A DNA stretch of 64,000 nucleotides from Lantana camara. Its lineage: Eukaryota > Streptophyta > Magnoliopsida > Lamiales > Verbenaceae. The notes beneath the pieces were generated by a model. That model was not told where the DNA came from. It was given only the letters and a program-made list of their open reading frames with translations, and did no database searches. The stretch is taken from the NCBI GenBank assembly GCA_037501455.1, contig CM074857.1:103263501-103327500 (forward strand), read 5' to 3'. A program made the position numbers and the translations under genes. This document shows, piece by piece, positions 9,721-21,070 of the stretch (the stretch's first letter is position 1; each line of letters begins with the position of its first letter).

Positions 9721-12300
9721 AGAATATAAGGATACTCCAAAAGTCTCTCATTATAGCAATTCCGATAGGATCAAAATTTGCTAGTCTTGAGTTGATTTTG
9801 CACAAACTGTTATGCAAAACTCAAAGCATTGATGTTTCGAACATATAATGAGATAACATATGTAAGTAAGATGACAAAGTTTCAAATAACTTTGGAACGT
9901 TAGAAATAATAAGATTAGGCGGTTAATCATCTTAGGATCATTTTATGAAGATGAACTCAAAGACTTAACTTCCTAAGAATCCTATTTTGAGGGAAATGTT
10001 CCCGAAACTTCATTTATATGAAATGAGAGGACGTCCCATATCTTATATGAATTTTGATCCATACTCATGATTTTAGAATGCTTACACTAAACAAAATCAT
10101 TAGTTTGAATCATTATGAATGTGTACACTTAGTGAAGTACGAATTTTAAAACTTTTATAAAATTATTAGAATTTCAAAATTGGGTGGTTAGGAACCATAC
10201 TAGTCATATGATAAATACATCTTAATTTGATATAGATAGCAAACATCTTGTTGACTAACTCATTAGTCATCTTAGAGATAATAGGATTATCCTCTAATAA
10301 ACTCATTCAAGAACATCTAGTATTTTTGAATGAAAGAACATAACCCTATAGGATATGGCTCATTCCTTGTTAAGTTTTAATGACTTACCTTCATTCTGAA
10401 CTTACGCTTCAGAAAAGGCAGTTAGGATTTTGAATCTAGCGTACTCTAAAGCAGTCTAAGGGATTATCTTCTTTTATGAAGAGGACAGTGGGAGTCTTCT
10501 TAAGTGAAGAAGACAGTGTGAGATAAGTTTGAAACAAGTTCAAGTTTATATGAACAATATATAGTATTGCTTTTGTGATTCTTTTGAACAAACGTTGTTT
10601 GTTTTAAAGAATAAGTCTCTCTTGAGTCTCTTAAATGAAGAAGACATCGATAGATAAGCTTGAAACTTGTTCGAGTTTATACAAACAATATAGAATATTG
10701 CTTTTACGATTCTTTTAAACAAATGTTGTTTGTTTTAAAGAATATACCTTTCTTAAGGAATCGTTCTTAAGAGAGAAGAAAGTTGAGCCTAAAGATCTCA
10801 AAAAGTTTAGAGGATAAAACCCACGCCACAAATAGCAAGAGACAAACCGGCCTGATAGAATTTAGCCAAATTAAGAGATAGTACACGTGTGAACTCTCCT
10901 CCCTCGATACGTTTAGAACGCATTCCTAGATAGCCTATAAGATGATATTGTTTTCTACATAAAATCTTCTTAAGTGGATATTGATCTATTTACCCATGAG
11001 GATGTGTTGTCAGATTTAAACTCTGAGTAATGAAGACAAACTGTAAAATCTGAAATGGATTCCATATAATGAAGCTAAGTTTGGAACTTAGTTGAACTGC
11101 CTGATAGGATCAATCTTGTCTTATCAATATGAGATTGGTGAAGACATAGATATGGAACATCCATGGATTTCATATTTAGTGGGAGTAATCAAAAGGTTTG
11201 CAGACTCCAAATAGTCAATCTACGAAATTAAATCAGGCTTCTACGAATTAGAGCATTCAAATTAGTGGAATAGCCAAACTTGTTTGACTTCATACATAAA
11301 ATTCGAGTGAGCGTGTACAACAAAGAGTTAGAAACTTAGAGTTCAACTTTTGGAACTTTACGAAGATGATATCCTTCTCATTGGGAATATGGAGGACGAC
11401 ATAAAGTTACAAAAGCCTGGTTAGGAACTAGTTTGAGATGAAAGATCTTGGTGATAGATCCTACATTCTCAATAACACTATCTATGAAATAGATCTAAGA
11501 GTATTAGGATTATCGCAGTCGAGGTACGTAGACAATATATTAAAATAGTCTAGTATGGAAGATTCCTACGGAATTTCCAATAGACAATGGAACATCTCTT
11601 TTGAAGAGGATTTGTCCTAAAATAGCTCTAAGAAAGTTAGAATGTCTGAAACCCTTTTAAAACTAAAAGGAGCATAATTTATGCAAAGTTATGTACTCGA
11701 TAAGATATGGCTTACAATAAAACGTGATGGGCTAATTCTAGATGTAACCTCAGAGAAGGTCACTGGATTGCTGTAAAAATATCGTCGAAGTACTTTAGAA
11801 GAAATGAGGATATATTTTAAGAGTCCAACAAGATCTTGTCATTATAGGATATTTTGATATAATCATTGCAATCAAAACATAGATACAAATTCTACCTAAA
11901 TGGCATAACAGTGCTTTGGAAAGTGTTCCAATCGAGAGGCACTAATAGATTCGACTATAAGGTTGAATACTTAGCCGTATTGAATACTGCTAAATTAAAG
12001 TGTTTGGGTAAGAAACTCCATCTAATGGATAGTTGAAGTTCCTAACATGAAACAACATCATTAACATATTGTATGATCAAATAGATGGTTGCTTGAGTAA
12101 GAGAACCTAGACCTCACCAAGGGACCAGACACTTGATTATGAATTACGTGAATAAGAAAATAGTGTTTCCTTAATAATGTGTAAATTAGAAACACTCACA
12201 TCGGCAGAGAATATAGCAGATCCACTTTGGAAACACCCAAAGTCAATAAGGCTATCAAAGTACATCTTTAGAAGATGGAACCTAGTATAGACCTAAATGG
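9721..12300 (+). pseudogene. pol pseudogene of Copia C
   Basis: This aligns with protease, integrase, reverse transcriptase and RNase H of H but is broken throughout. Landmarks: a double copy of a KRTVGDKLE-like segment near 10480-10640, the PLRRSERTP linker near 10900, MKDLGDRSYILN near 11430-11475, and a VENIADPLWKHP tail near 12205-12240 before the polypurine tract at 12308-12322. The 10560-10740 stretch is an imperfect tandem duplication of about 120 bases. No product is possible. Confidence 0.75.
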
Positions 12301-12322
12301 CTTTTACGGGCAAGTGGGAGAT

Positions 12323-12646
12323 TATTGGGAATAGTGCCTTAGAAAGCTTGTATGCTTTGGGACTTTCCTTATATCACAGAAAATCTTTGAATAATATACG
12401 AATGATTTTAGTCATAGTCGAACACTTCTTATGTGCCATTATGTGTTTTGTATGTTTCCATTACGTGTGCATGTTTAGAACTCCCCTAATCCGATGAGGT
12501 CGTTAAGAACTTTATCATTATGATAACGACACATGAAACAAGTTCTTAACTCCATAGACGAGGATTAGAAACTTCTCCAAGTCGATGAGTCCGATAGACA
12601 GTGGGAGTGTCGACCTTGACTTCTTGAGATTTACTTGTGTAGTTAT
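12323..12646 (+). repeat. 3' LTR fragment of Copia C
   Basis: It follows GGGCAAGTGGGAGAT and aligns with the first part of the H LTR, but starts TATTGGG instead of TGTTAGG, so the terminal TG is lost. It ends at 12646 where element E begins; GTTAT at 12642-12646 is the presumed target duplication of E. Confidence 0.85.
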
Positions 12647-12930
12647 TGCTGGTACAGGGACTCAAAATAGTACTATTCCGGGATCGTACTTTAAAATTTT
12701 TTCCTAATATACATGTATCAAAATATTTCTAAAATATTTAAATACAAACAACGGAAGACTAGCCGAAACTACTCAAGTATATACATGCAATTGATAATAA
12801 ATTTTAAATCACAAAGCAGATAAATAAAGCATGCAATTAACACTTAAGAGCACCTAATTTATCATGCTTAAATAAAATATAATATAAAAATACCTTTCAC
12901 CGAAGATGGCTACTGCGTCCGGAATTCACC
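12647..12930 (-). repeat. 3' LTR of E, terminal part
   Basis: The first 130 bases match 63872-64000, the 5' LTR of E, with a few substitutions. The LTR is interrupted after 12930 by element D and resumes at 25367. Confidence 0.9.
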
Positions 12931-13766
12931 TGATGAGGCCTAAAAATCATTCTCAAATCAGAGCCGTCCACGTGGCAACACACTGCTAACCAGAGCCCTG
13001 GCGCTCGCCTTAATGGGCTCATGGGCCTTCCACTCGCTCGATTGCCAGTTAGTGTTATCCGTCAGTCAGCGGGTGACCCTTCAGATCAAGGGCCGTAACC
13101 AACGGGTTTGACGCTCGCATCGCGGCCCTCATGGTTATCCTTCTCAGGGAAGCGTCCACATGGGGGCCCCACTAGTACGCTCGGTATTTCGACGCTCAAG
13201 GGTCATATACCGCGAGGAGACCATCCATACATTCTTCGAGCGTCACCAACGCTCGGGCGTATCCATACCCCGTTTCGTTGGATCCGAACCTCGGCAGAAA
13301 GGATCTTAGGTCCGTCTCCCGCGTCGCCCTCGTCAACAACCTCTGACACAAAGGTACTGTGTACCGGGCACCTGACACGCCGTCACCCTTTTCAGGGATG
13401 TCATTCTCACCCCACCAAGAGCTGACGCGTGTTAGGGCAACACAGGTTTGGGACCACATGGTCAATTTACCCCTCTACCCCCATCCCTAACATATAAATA
13501 GGAGAGGATCCATGCATTCTCTCCCAAGTGATCATCTGCATAAAAACCATACACACTGTTCTGGGCATTTTCCACGGAATTCCTAAAGCTTTCCTCTCAC
13601 CACAGTAACACTACCTTGGTAGCTTGCACTCTTGGTGTTATCCTAGCTGGAAGAACCCACGCTCAAAAGGAAACCCAGATCCTGAGGCTCCTTCGCCTGT
13701 GATGGTCTTTCCCTTTTTATACAAATTCTAAAGTGTTGTTGCATTAGGAAACCCAGATTTCTTGCA
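12931..13766 (+). repeat. 5' LTR of D
   Basis: 836 bp from TGATGAGG to CTTGCA. It contains a perfect CCACGTGGC palindrome at 12968-12976 and a TATA box at 13493. Confidence 0.95.
13493..13500 (+). promoter_or_regulatory. TATA box of the 5' LTR of D
   Basis: TATAAATA about 270 bp before the LTR end, the expected place for the genomic RNA promoter. Its copy in the 3' LTR is at 25088-25095. Confidence 0.7.
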
Positions 13767-13776
13767 CCATCATTTT

Positions 13777-13794
13777 TGGCGCCGTCTGTGGGAA
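13777..13794 (+). other. Primer-binding site of D
   Basis: TGGCGCCGTCTGTGGGAA starts ten bases after the LTR. The TGGCGCCGT start is usual in Tat and Athila elements; the exact priming tRNA is not assigned here. Confidence 0.75.
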
Positions 13795-13871
13795 ACCATC
13801 ACCGCCATCTTTGGTATAGCCAGTTTCTTCCGCTGAAAGCTAGTTGAAAAGTAACACCCAAGTCTTGAATC

Positions 13872-16800
13872 ATGGTTACTGCCACAAGATCTGGAACTTT
13901 AGGGAACAGGGGAGGTCTTCCCCCCACCAATGGAGAAAACGATGAGAACCCTGTTCTCGCCGGAGGGGCACCGCCCCTTGCGGCCGGAAACGTTGATACC
14001 ACTGTACCCCTTCCAACTGGGAATGAAGCAGGAGGATCAGGTTCCAATCCTCCCCCCCCAACTTTCGCCTCAAACGTCCCTGCCTCCCATTTTGGCGTAT
14101 ATCCTATGGCCATGCCGCCGCCAGGATACGCGCTCACACAGCCCGGAGTAATGCCTGGAACAACGCCGGGAATGATACCTTTGGTCCCTCCATATCAAGT
14201 GGGGACACTGAACCTCCCTCTAGCAGTGCCAAGGGAAATACAGGGGGTGGAGATGCCCCAACTCACTACGCAACAACTTCAGGCGTTGTACGCGCAGTGC
14301 GAGAGCCAAGCTGTACAGAATGCATGGGAACACTTCACTATGGCTTATTTCCCCTCATACGCGGGCGCTCGGATAGCCCCACCCTTGGGCGGGCTCCCTG
14401 CACATCCTCTGACAATGGCCCAAAATGCTCTACGGGCACAGCAACCTCCCCCACCTGCTCCGAATCAAGAAAATGAAGCCCCACCGAGGGTCCAGCAAGA
14501 GCGACCCGTGGAAGGAGATGACAGGGCTCCTCGAAATGAGGCGGCCGGAAATGATGAGGAGGTCCAGTCAAGGGCCACAAGGAGGGCAAACCGCAGAAAT
14601 GTCGGTGACCCTCAGCTAGCAGCTGTACAAGACCAAATTCGAGGGCTCCAAAACGTGGTAGAGCAGCTCTCTCGAGCACGGTCTCACGCCCCCCGTGAGG
14701 GGGACGAGAGGTCCAAGGCCAGGGACGCTCGACGACCACGCAGCCCCATTTCCCACCGAAGAAGAGAGGCCAGCTATGAAGATCCCGATGAGCGAGACTA
14801 CAGGATCATGGCGGGTGATTCCCCTCTCGTTGAGGAAGTCCTAATGACCCGCGCAGGGAAGGGTAAAATCCCCTCATCAGTCAACAGATACGATGGAACT
14901 ACGGATCCATCCGAGCATTTGGACCATTTCGTGCACCTGATGCACCTCTATGACCATCCAGACAACTACTGGGCCAAGGTGTTTGTCACTTCCCTCACAG
15001 GAATGGCCCAAGAATGGTACAAAAAGCTCCCCCCACGTTCAATCCGAGGGTACTATGACCTAACAGATGCTTTTGTCAGCCACTTCAATTCGCTGAAAGC
15101 ACCGGCCCCGGCTGCGACCGCTCTTTACAGCCTGGTCCAAGGGCCGAGCGAGACTCTCCGATCCTTCATGGGGAGGTTCAACAAAGAGATTTTGCTAGTA
15201 GAAAAGCCCTCGATGGACTTTTTGAGGCACGTGCTGTTCGGTGCCATCAACATGAAGCATTACGTCAGCAAAGAGTTTGTGGAGGAAGTGGCCAAGAAAA
15301 AGCCGCGCTCGTTGATGGAAATTCGGGAGATTGCAGACTCTTTCTTTACCCTCGAGGATATGTATATAGCGAGGGAGCGGAAGATGGCGAATGCCCCTCG
15401 CCCCACCAGAAACCCCGAGGACAAAGTGGAGCCCAACAGGATTCACCGCCGCAGCCCGATCCCCGCTCGTCGCCATTCCTCTCCCCCGCGGAGGCTCGAG
15501 CGTGTCCCCCTCAATCGCCCAATTGCCGAAGTATATTCTCTGGCGGACCAGAAGCTGTTTAAAAGGCCGCCCAAGCTGAGGGAGACCGAGGCACAGAAGC
15601 GCTCGGGAAAATACTGCGCTTTCCACAAGCAGAAGGGGCATGACACTAATGAATGCCGCCACCTGGAGAAGGAAATCCAGCGGCTGATTGCTGGGGGGCA
15701 CCTCAAAGAGTTTGTGAAGGTGCTAGAAGGGTACGATGAACATTGCGCGGGACGGGCGCTCGAAAGAAGGAGAAGCCGTTCACGCTCCCGAAGCCCTCGT
15801 CGCCAGCGCCCTGAGACCAGCGAGCGCAATAAAGGGAAGGGGGTGGATATGGACAACCAGCCCTTTGCGGTCATTCACATGATCGCAGGTGGACCCTCGG
15901 GAGGTGACTCCAATGCCTCCCGCCGCCGCCATGTACGGAGCTATAACCAAAGGCCGACACTCCCTCGCTCAGTGCTCTCCGTGGACAGCTCATCGCGCTC
16001 AAAGGAGGATGATGTTATAGGGTTTACCGAAAAAGATCTTGAACACATTGTAACACCCCATGGGATAGGAAAAACCTCTGACTGTCCCATGGTGGTTAGT
16101 TTAGACGTTCATAACCACACTGTAAAGAGGGTTTTATTTGATAATGGAAGCTCTGTGAACGTTCTCCCGTACTCAACGTTTCAACAAATGAATATAACAA
16201 ACATCCCCCTCGAACCTCTCAGAACTGCCCTCGTAGGGTTTGGAGGTTCCGAGATCGTCCCTCGTGGACAGATTCGCTTGGCCACCTCTTTTGGTCGCGC
16301 CCCACAGCGAAAAACTTTGAGCGTTCTCTACACCATCGTCGAGGTGGATCTGCCTTACAACATCATCATTGGGCGTCCAGCCCTCGTGGATTTCAAGGCT
16401 GTAATTTCCACCTATCATCAAAAAGTCAAGTTCCCAACCCCCGAGGGTACCGGCGAAATTCTATGTAACGTCAAGGAAGCTTGGGAATGCTACATACTCT
16501 CGCTTCGAAGCCATAAACCCAAACAGTCCATCCAGCCTGGGTCTACTAAGAAGTCCGTTGATTTCCCAGAGTTAAACGAAGATGGCCCCGAGCGTAAAAG
16601 AGCCAAGCTATACCGGAAGAAGAATAAAAAGAGGACCACTGGAGATGTTCAGTGCTCAGAGAGTGGGCCACCAGGGGCCGTCGAGGGTTCTTCCACAGAA
16701 AACGAGGGGGATGAGCCCAAGAATACGCTCACTGGAAAGAAACGAGCGTTAGAAGCACCGAGGCCGGAGGTTCGGATTGAACCCACAGAAGAGTTTTTGA

Positions 16801-19800
16801 CCGTCGAATTGGAGCCTGGGAATCCGGATAAAACAACCCAGATTGGTTCGAGCCTGGATGAGCCCTCGCAAGTTTTGATGATCGACTTCCTAAGGGAGAA
16901 TATAGACGTTTTTGCGTGGAAAGCTTCTGATCTCACAGGGATAGATCCGAGCGTCATTGTTCACAGACTGAACGTGGATCCAACCTTCAAGCCCATCAAA
17001 CAGAAGAAGAGAGACGTTCATGGCTTTAGGAAACGGGTTATCGAAGAAGAGGTTGGTAAGTTGCTTGATGCTCAGTACATCGAGGAGATTTTGTACCCAG
17101 AGTGGCTTTGCAATGTGGTGCTCGTTCCAAAGAGCGCTAATAAGTGGCGTATGTGCAACGACTTCACTGACCTCAACAAAGCGTGCCCCAAAGACCATTA
17201 CCCCCTACCGAGGATCGATCAGTTGGTAGATTCTACGGCCGGGTGTGAACTCATGAGCATGATGGACGCCTTTCAGGGATATTATCAAATCTTTATGGCG
17301 CCCGAGGATCGCCCCAAAACTGCGTTTATTGTGCACTTGGGTGTCTACTGTTTCAAAGTCATGCCCTTCGGGCTCAAAAATGCGGGAGCAACATATCAAC
17401 GCCTTGTCAATAAAATGTTCGAGCACGAAATTGGAAAATCTATGGAGGTATACGTGGATGACATGATAGTCAAAAGTGAGCGCCAACACTCCCATCTGGA
17501 GGATCTCAAGCAGACTTTCGATATTCTTCGTCGCTACGGAATGAAGTTGAATCCATCAAAATGCACCTTTGGCGTTCGAGGAGGTAAATTCTTGGGATAC
17601 ATGGTTAGTCAACGTGGCATAGAGGCAAACCCCGAGAAGATTAGAGCCATCCTGGACATACCCTCCCCTCGTAATCTGAGAGAGGTCCAGGTGCTCGTGG
17701 GAAAGATCATTTCACTAAATAGGTTCATCTCCCGCTCAGCGGACCGGAACTTGCCCTTCTTTAAAATTTTGCGTAACGCTCGAAACTTTTCCTGGAACGA
17801 GGATTGCGAAAAGGCCCTACAGAGCATGAAACAGTACTTGACGAGCGCGCCATTGCTGACCAAACCGGTCCCGGGGGAAAACCTGTTTATCTATCTATCA
17901 GTTTCTTTAGAAGCCACGAGCGCTGTCCTCGTAGCAATCCGCGAGCGTAAGCATATGCCGGTGTATTACCTGAGCAAGACTCTACAGGGAGCCGAGAAAA
18001 GATACATGGAAATTGAGAAATTTGCCTTTGCGCTCGTTAATGCATCCCGAAGGCTGAGGCCATACTTTCAGGCTCACTCCATCACAGTGCTCACAGATCA
18101 ACCACTCAGACAAGTTTTATCTAAGCCGGATGTTTCGGGAAGATTAATTAAATGGGCGATTGAGCTTAGTCAGTTTGATATCTCCTTCGAGCCCCGTACA
18201 GCCATACAGGCTCAGGCAGTAGCCGATTTGTTGGTCGAACGTTTCAATTTGGAAACTGAGCCGCAGGCGGACGATGGCTTATGGCTTTTGCATACTGATG
18301 GCTCCTCGACCTCACAAGGGGGGGGAGCCGGGGTAACCCTCAGGGATCCCCTTGGGGCGGAAGTCGACTACGCAATCAAGCTGGCGTTTCAAGTCACCAA
18401 CAACGAAGCTGAGTATGAGGCTCTCATCCAAGGGCTCAGGATTGCGCTCCAAAATGGGGCCACTCGTGTCACAGCATACGTTGATTCGCAGTTGATCGCG
18501 AGTCAAATTGACGGTAGTTATGAGGCTCGAGAAGCCACCATGGCACAATACTTATCGAGCGCCAAGGAAGAGATAGCCAAGTTCAAGGAATTCCATCTCT
18601 TGCAAATTCCGAGGGCCGAAAACGAACATGCTGACGCTCTATCGAAGTTTGCGTCTGCCTTGGATGGCGGTAGTGAACGCGCTGTTACATTTCTGAGAAC
18701 GGAGGAGCCACTGATAAGCAGAGGCGAACCTTCGAAAGAAGTGCACGTGATCGACCCATCCGAGCCTTGTTGGCTTGATGAAATTGTCAGATTCCTCCAG
18801 GACGGAACTTGCCCGAGCGACAAAGTTGAGGCTCGGAAGATCAGATGTAAAGCCCCTCGCTTCTCCTTAGATGCCGAGGGTCGGTTATTCAAGCGATCCT
18901 TCCTAGGACCACCGTTGAGATGTTTGAGACCCTCGCAGGCTAAAGAAGTTTTAGAGCATGTACATAATGGGAGTTGCGGGAACCACTCAGGCGGACGAAT
19001 CTTGGCAAAGAAAATCTTAAGGAGTGGGTTCTATTGGCCCTCGGTGTTGCAAGGTGCCATTAAATATTCCAAGAAATGTCCCAAGTGCCAGTTCCACTCC
19101 AACACTCCTCAGTTGCCGGCAGCCCAAATGATTCCTATTGATGTTTCATGGCCTTTTGATCAATGGGGCATTGATATCGTGGGACCACTCCCAATGGCGG
19201 TCGGGCAAAAGAAGTTCGTAATACTTGCTGTGGATTATTTCACCAAGTGGGCTGAGGCAGAAGCGGTCGCTAAGATAACGTTCAAAGTTGTGAGGGATTT
19301 CATTTGGAAAAACATCATCTGCAGATATGGCATCCCGAGGGTTCTCATCTCGGATAACGGTTCCCAGTTTATCGCTGCGGACACACGAGATTGGTGCTAT
19401 GAACTAGGGATCGAGCAGCGATTCACTTCCGTGGGCCACCCTCAAGCTAACGGTCAAGCCGAAGTGACCAACCGAACCATACTCCAACATCTGAAAAGGA
19501 TGCTCGAGAGTAAGAAGGGAGAATGGGCTGAAGAACTCCAGGGAGCTTTGTGGGCGTACCGTACTACTCCCCGAGCGGCAACGGGGGAAACCCCTTATTC
19601 CCTTGTGTACGGCTCCGAGGCCATGATACCTGCGGAAATTGCTCAAGAATCCGCACGCGTTGCCTATTTCGAGCCTGCTGCCAACGAGGCCAATCGGGCG
19701 CTCGAGTTAGATTTGCTGGATGAGAAGAGGAACGCTGCTTGGGCACGTATCCACAAATACAAAGCAACCGTTGTTCGCCATTACAATAAACGTGTCAAGG

Positions 19801-20000
19801 AAAGGACCTTCCAGCTAGGGGATTTGGTTCTCAAAAAAGTTGAAGTCTCCAAACACGTAGGTAAGTTGGACCCTAATTGGGAAGGCCCCTTCAAAGTCAT
19901 CCAGGTACGAGCGAACAACACCTACCTATTGGAAACTTTGCAAGGCGAGCGACTCCCTAGGCCATGGAATGCATGCAACCTCAGGAGGTTTTACGTGTAG
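13872..20000 (+). CDS. Gag-Pol polyprotein of D (2042 aa, intact)
   Basis: It encodes the capsid and replication enzymes of a Tat-type Gypsy element. Order: proline-rich N terminus; retrotransposon Gag domain, about residues 337-495 (QEWYKKLPP); CHHC knuckle 582-595; SR-rich linker about 630-655; aspartic protease with D757-N-G-S; reverse transcriptase with YVDD 1194-1197; a first RNase H around 1335-1450 that lacks the usual acidic start (LFIYLSVSLEATS); a second RNase H with D1476 (HTDGSS), E1512/E1514, D1538 and D1588; integrase with an HHCC finger from about 1696 and catalytic D1768, D1828, E1864 (DX35E). No stop or shift anywhere. The ATG follows the primer site by 77 bases. A second, plant-type RNase H is known for the Tat lineage. 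All catalytic residues I can check in protease, RT, second RNase H and integrase are present, so it may be functional. Confidence 0.95.
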   Translation: MVTATRSGTLGNRGGLPPTNGENDENPVLAGGAPPLAAGNVDTTVPLPTGNEAGGSGSNPPPPTFASNVPASHFGVYPMAMPPPGYALTQPGVMPGTTPGMIPLVPPYQVGTLNLPLAVPREIQGVEMPQLTTQQLQALYAQCESQAVQNAWEHFTMAYFPSYAGARIAPPLGGLPAHPLTMAQNALRAQQPPPPAPNQENEAPPRVQQERPVEGDDRAPRNEAAGNDEEVQSRATRRANRRNVGDPQLAAVQDQIRGLQNVVEQLSRARSHAPREGDERSKARDARRPRSPISHRRREASYEDPDERDYRIMAGDSPLVEEVLMTRAGKGKIPSSVNRYDGTTDPSEHLDHFVHLMHLYDHPDNYWAKVFVTSLTGMAQEWYKKLPPRSIRGYYDLTDAFVSHFNSLKAPAPAATALYSLVQGPSETLRSFMGRFNKEILLVEKPSMDFLRHVLFGAINMKHYVSKEFVEEVAKKKPRSLMEIREIADSFFTLEDMYIARERKMANAPRPTRNPEDKVEPNRIHRRSPIPARRHSSPPRRLERVPLNRPIAEVYSLADQKLFKRPPKLRETEAQKRSGKYCAFHKQKGHDTNECRHLEKEIQRLIAGGHLKEFVKVLEGYDEHCAGRALERRRSRSRSRSPRRQRPETSERNKGKGVDMDNQPFAVIHMIAGGPSGGDSNASRRRHVRSYNQRPTLPRSVLSVDSSSRSKEDDVIGFTEKDLEHIVTPHGIGKTSDCPMVVSLDVHNHTVKRVLFDNGSSVNVLPYSTFQQMNITNIPLEPLRTALVGFGGSEIVPRGQIRLATSFGRAPQRKTLSVLYTIVEVDLPYNIIIGRPALVDFKAVISTYHQKVKFPTPEGTGEILCNVKEAWECYILSLRSHKPKQSIQPGSTKKSVDFPELNEDGPERKRAKLYRKKNKKRTTGDVQCSESGPPGAVEGSSTENEGDEPKNTLTGKKRALEAPRPEVRIEPTEEFLTVELEPGNPDKTTQIGSSLDEPSQVLMIDFLRENIDVFAWKASDLTGIDPSVIVHRLNVDPTFKPIKQKKRDVHGFRKRVIEEEVGKLLDAQYIEEILYPEWLCNVVLVPKSANKWRMCNDFTDLNKACPKDHYPLPRIDQLVDSTAGCELMSMMDAFQGYYQIFMAPEDRPKTAFIVHLGVYCFKVMPFGLKNAGATYQRLVNKMFEHEIGKSMEVYVDDMIVKSERQHSHLEDLKQTFDILRRYGMKLNPSKCTFGVRGGKFLGYMVSQRGIEANPEKIRAILDIPSPRNLREVQVLVGKIISLNRFISRSADRNLPFFKILRNARNFSWNEDCEKALQSMKQYLTSAPLLTKPVPGENLFIYLSVSLEATSAVLVAIRERKHMPVYYLSKTLQGAEKRYMEIEKFAFALVNASRRLRPYFQAHSITVLTDQPLRQVLSKPDVSGRLIKWAIELSQFDISFEPRTAIQAQAVADLLVERFNLETEPQADDGLWLLHTDGSSTSQGGGAGVTLRDPLGAEVDYAIKLAFQVTNNEAEYEALIQGLRIALQNGATRVTAYVDSQLIASQIDGSYEAREATMAQYLSSAKEEIAKFKEFHLLQIPRAENEHADALSKFASALDGGSERAVTFLRTEEPLISRGEPSKEVHVIDPSEPCWLDEIVRFLQDGTCPSDKVEARKIRCKAPRFSLDAEGRLFKRSFLGPPLRCLRPSQAKEVLEHVHNGSCGNHSGGRILAKKILRSGFYWPSVLQGAIKYSKKCPKCQFHSNTPQLPAAQMIPIDVSWPFDQWGIDIVGPLPMAVGQKKFVILAVDYFTKWAEAEAVAKITFKVVRDFIWKNIICRYGIPRVLISDNGSQFIAADTRDWCYELGIEQRFTSVGHPQANGQAEVTNRTILQHLKRMLESKKGEWAEELQGALWAYRTTPRAATGETPYSLVYGSEAMIPAEIAQESARVAYFEPAANEANRALELDLLDEKRNAAWARIHKYKATVVRHYNKRVKERTFQLGDLVLKKVEVSKHVGKLDPNWEGPFKVIQVRANNTYLLETLQGERLPRPWNACNLRRFYV

Positions 20001-21070
20001 ACTTCAATTTCTTTGTAATGGCCCGTTTGTGGCATGAAAGCGCATTGTAATCATTTCCAAAAAATGCATTTACGTAACAGTAAGTACTTAACTCTTTGTT
20101 TTTATTATTTGCTTGCTTTGATTATTTTTATTTAATAATTCGAGCGAAAAGGGGCCTACTCCGTGTCGAGCATCCTCCACGTCGAAAAGCCTAAGCAAAA
20201 CCCCAATCATTCCGAAACTACGCTGTCCAGGTGTTGAGGATCATCCACCTATAACAGTTTGAACAGTTTGTGATATGAAGTCCTAATTTTGAGCGCGTCC
20301 GACAACGGGGAGCCCAACGCACAACTTACGCCAGCTGAGTATTCACCGCTCTAGCTCGTGCACGTAAGGATCCCCTGTGACCCTCATCCAATTGGGTAAG
20401 AGCACGCTCGTAAATAGTGGATGCCACTAACACTACGACTACGCTCGTTTTTACCTAATTGAGCACGCTCGTAAATAGTGGATGCCACTAATACTACGAC
20501 TACGCTCGTTTTTACTCCTACTAAACCAATCCTACAGGGATTCCCTAAGTTCCAATTCAAGCCTCAAGGAGAATACAGCCAGGGAATATTCACGAGGATC
20601 ACCCTCGCGTCTGTATTCCCTCAAAGGTTTTCTAAGTCCAAATACACAGTTCATTTCTACTGTGACCAGAGAACCCTCCTAAGGGTCACCCTCGCGCCCG
20701 TACCTGCAACAAGCCAACCGCTCGACGTCGCGAGCATCTAAACTTAATATGCATGGTGATGAGTGTCAAAGGACCGTCGTAAAAGACGCCCTAGCCCACT
20801 TACACACTAATCGCAAACGCTCAAACAGCAGATATCAATATGAAAGCGGAGAGCACGATGGAATAACGTCATTCATCATTTAAAAGCAAGTAAGATAACA
20901 TTCAGACATTCGAGCATTGAAGAAGAGATGCAAATATATCAGAAAGTGACATAAAGGATCCAATGTATTCTGGGACTAAAAGAAGGATTAAATACAAGAA
21001 TAAAAATTGTTCATAAAAGGAAGAAAGTGTTCAAATGGACAAAGGCCAGAGATTGGCAGCTACGAGGGCT
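20001..21070 (+). other. Non-coding spacer of D after pol
   Basis: About 1 kb between the gag-pol stop and the tail-to-tail antisense gene. It is rich in GCTCG/CGAGC pentamers and holds the 61-bp tandem repeat at 20401. I see no conserved coding frame. It must contain the 3' end of the antisense transcript. Confidence 0.7.
20401..20515 (+). repeat. 61-bp tandem duplication
   Basis: The block starting AGCACGCTCGTAAATAG at 20401 is repeated from 20462 with one visible substitution; the second copy stops at about 20515. It lies in the spacer between pol and the antisense gene of D. Confidence 0.9.

Larger units (their letters stand above)
6585..12646 (+). mobile_element. Copia element C, eroded
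   Basis: It has the same family layout as H: LTR remnant, primer-binding site, 2.2-kb leader, gag, pol, polypurine tract and 3' LTR start. The 5' LTR keeps only its last part and the 3' LTR is cut after 324 bp by element E. The coding region is full of stops and frameshifts but can be followed along H to the end. C is therefore older than E and everything nested in E. Confidence 0.85.

Noticed and set aside
13108..13465. Open frames of 105 and 89 codons inside the LTR of D, repeated at 24703-25060
   Set aside because: They are duplicated only because the LTR is duplicated; no domain, and they overlap each other on opposite strands.
20478..20741. 87-codon open frame in the spacer of D
   Set aside because: It starts in a tandem repeat and has no domain; spacer composition explains it.
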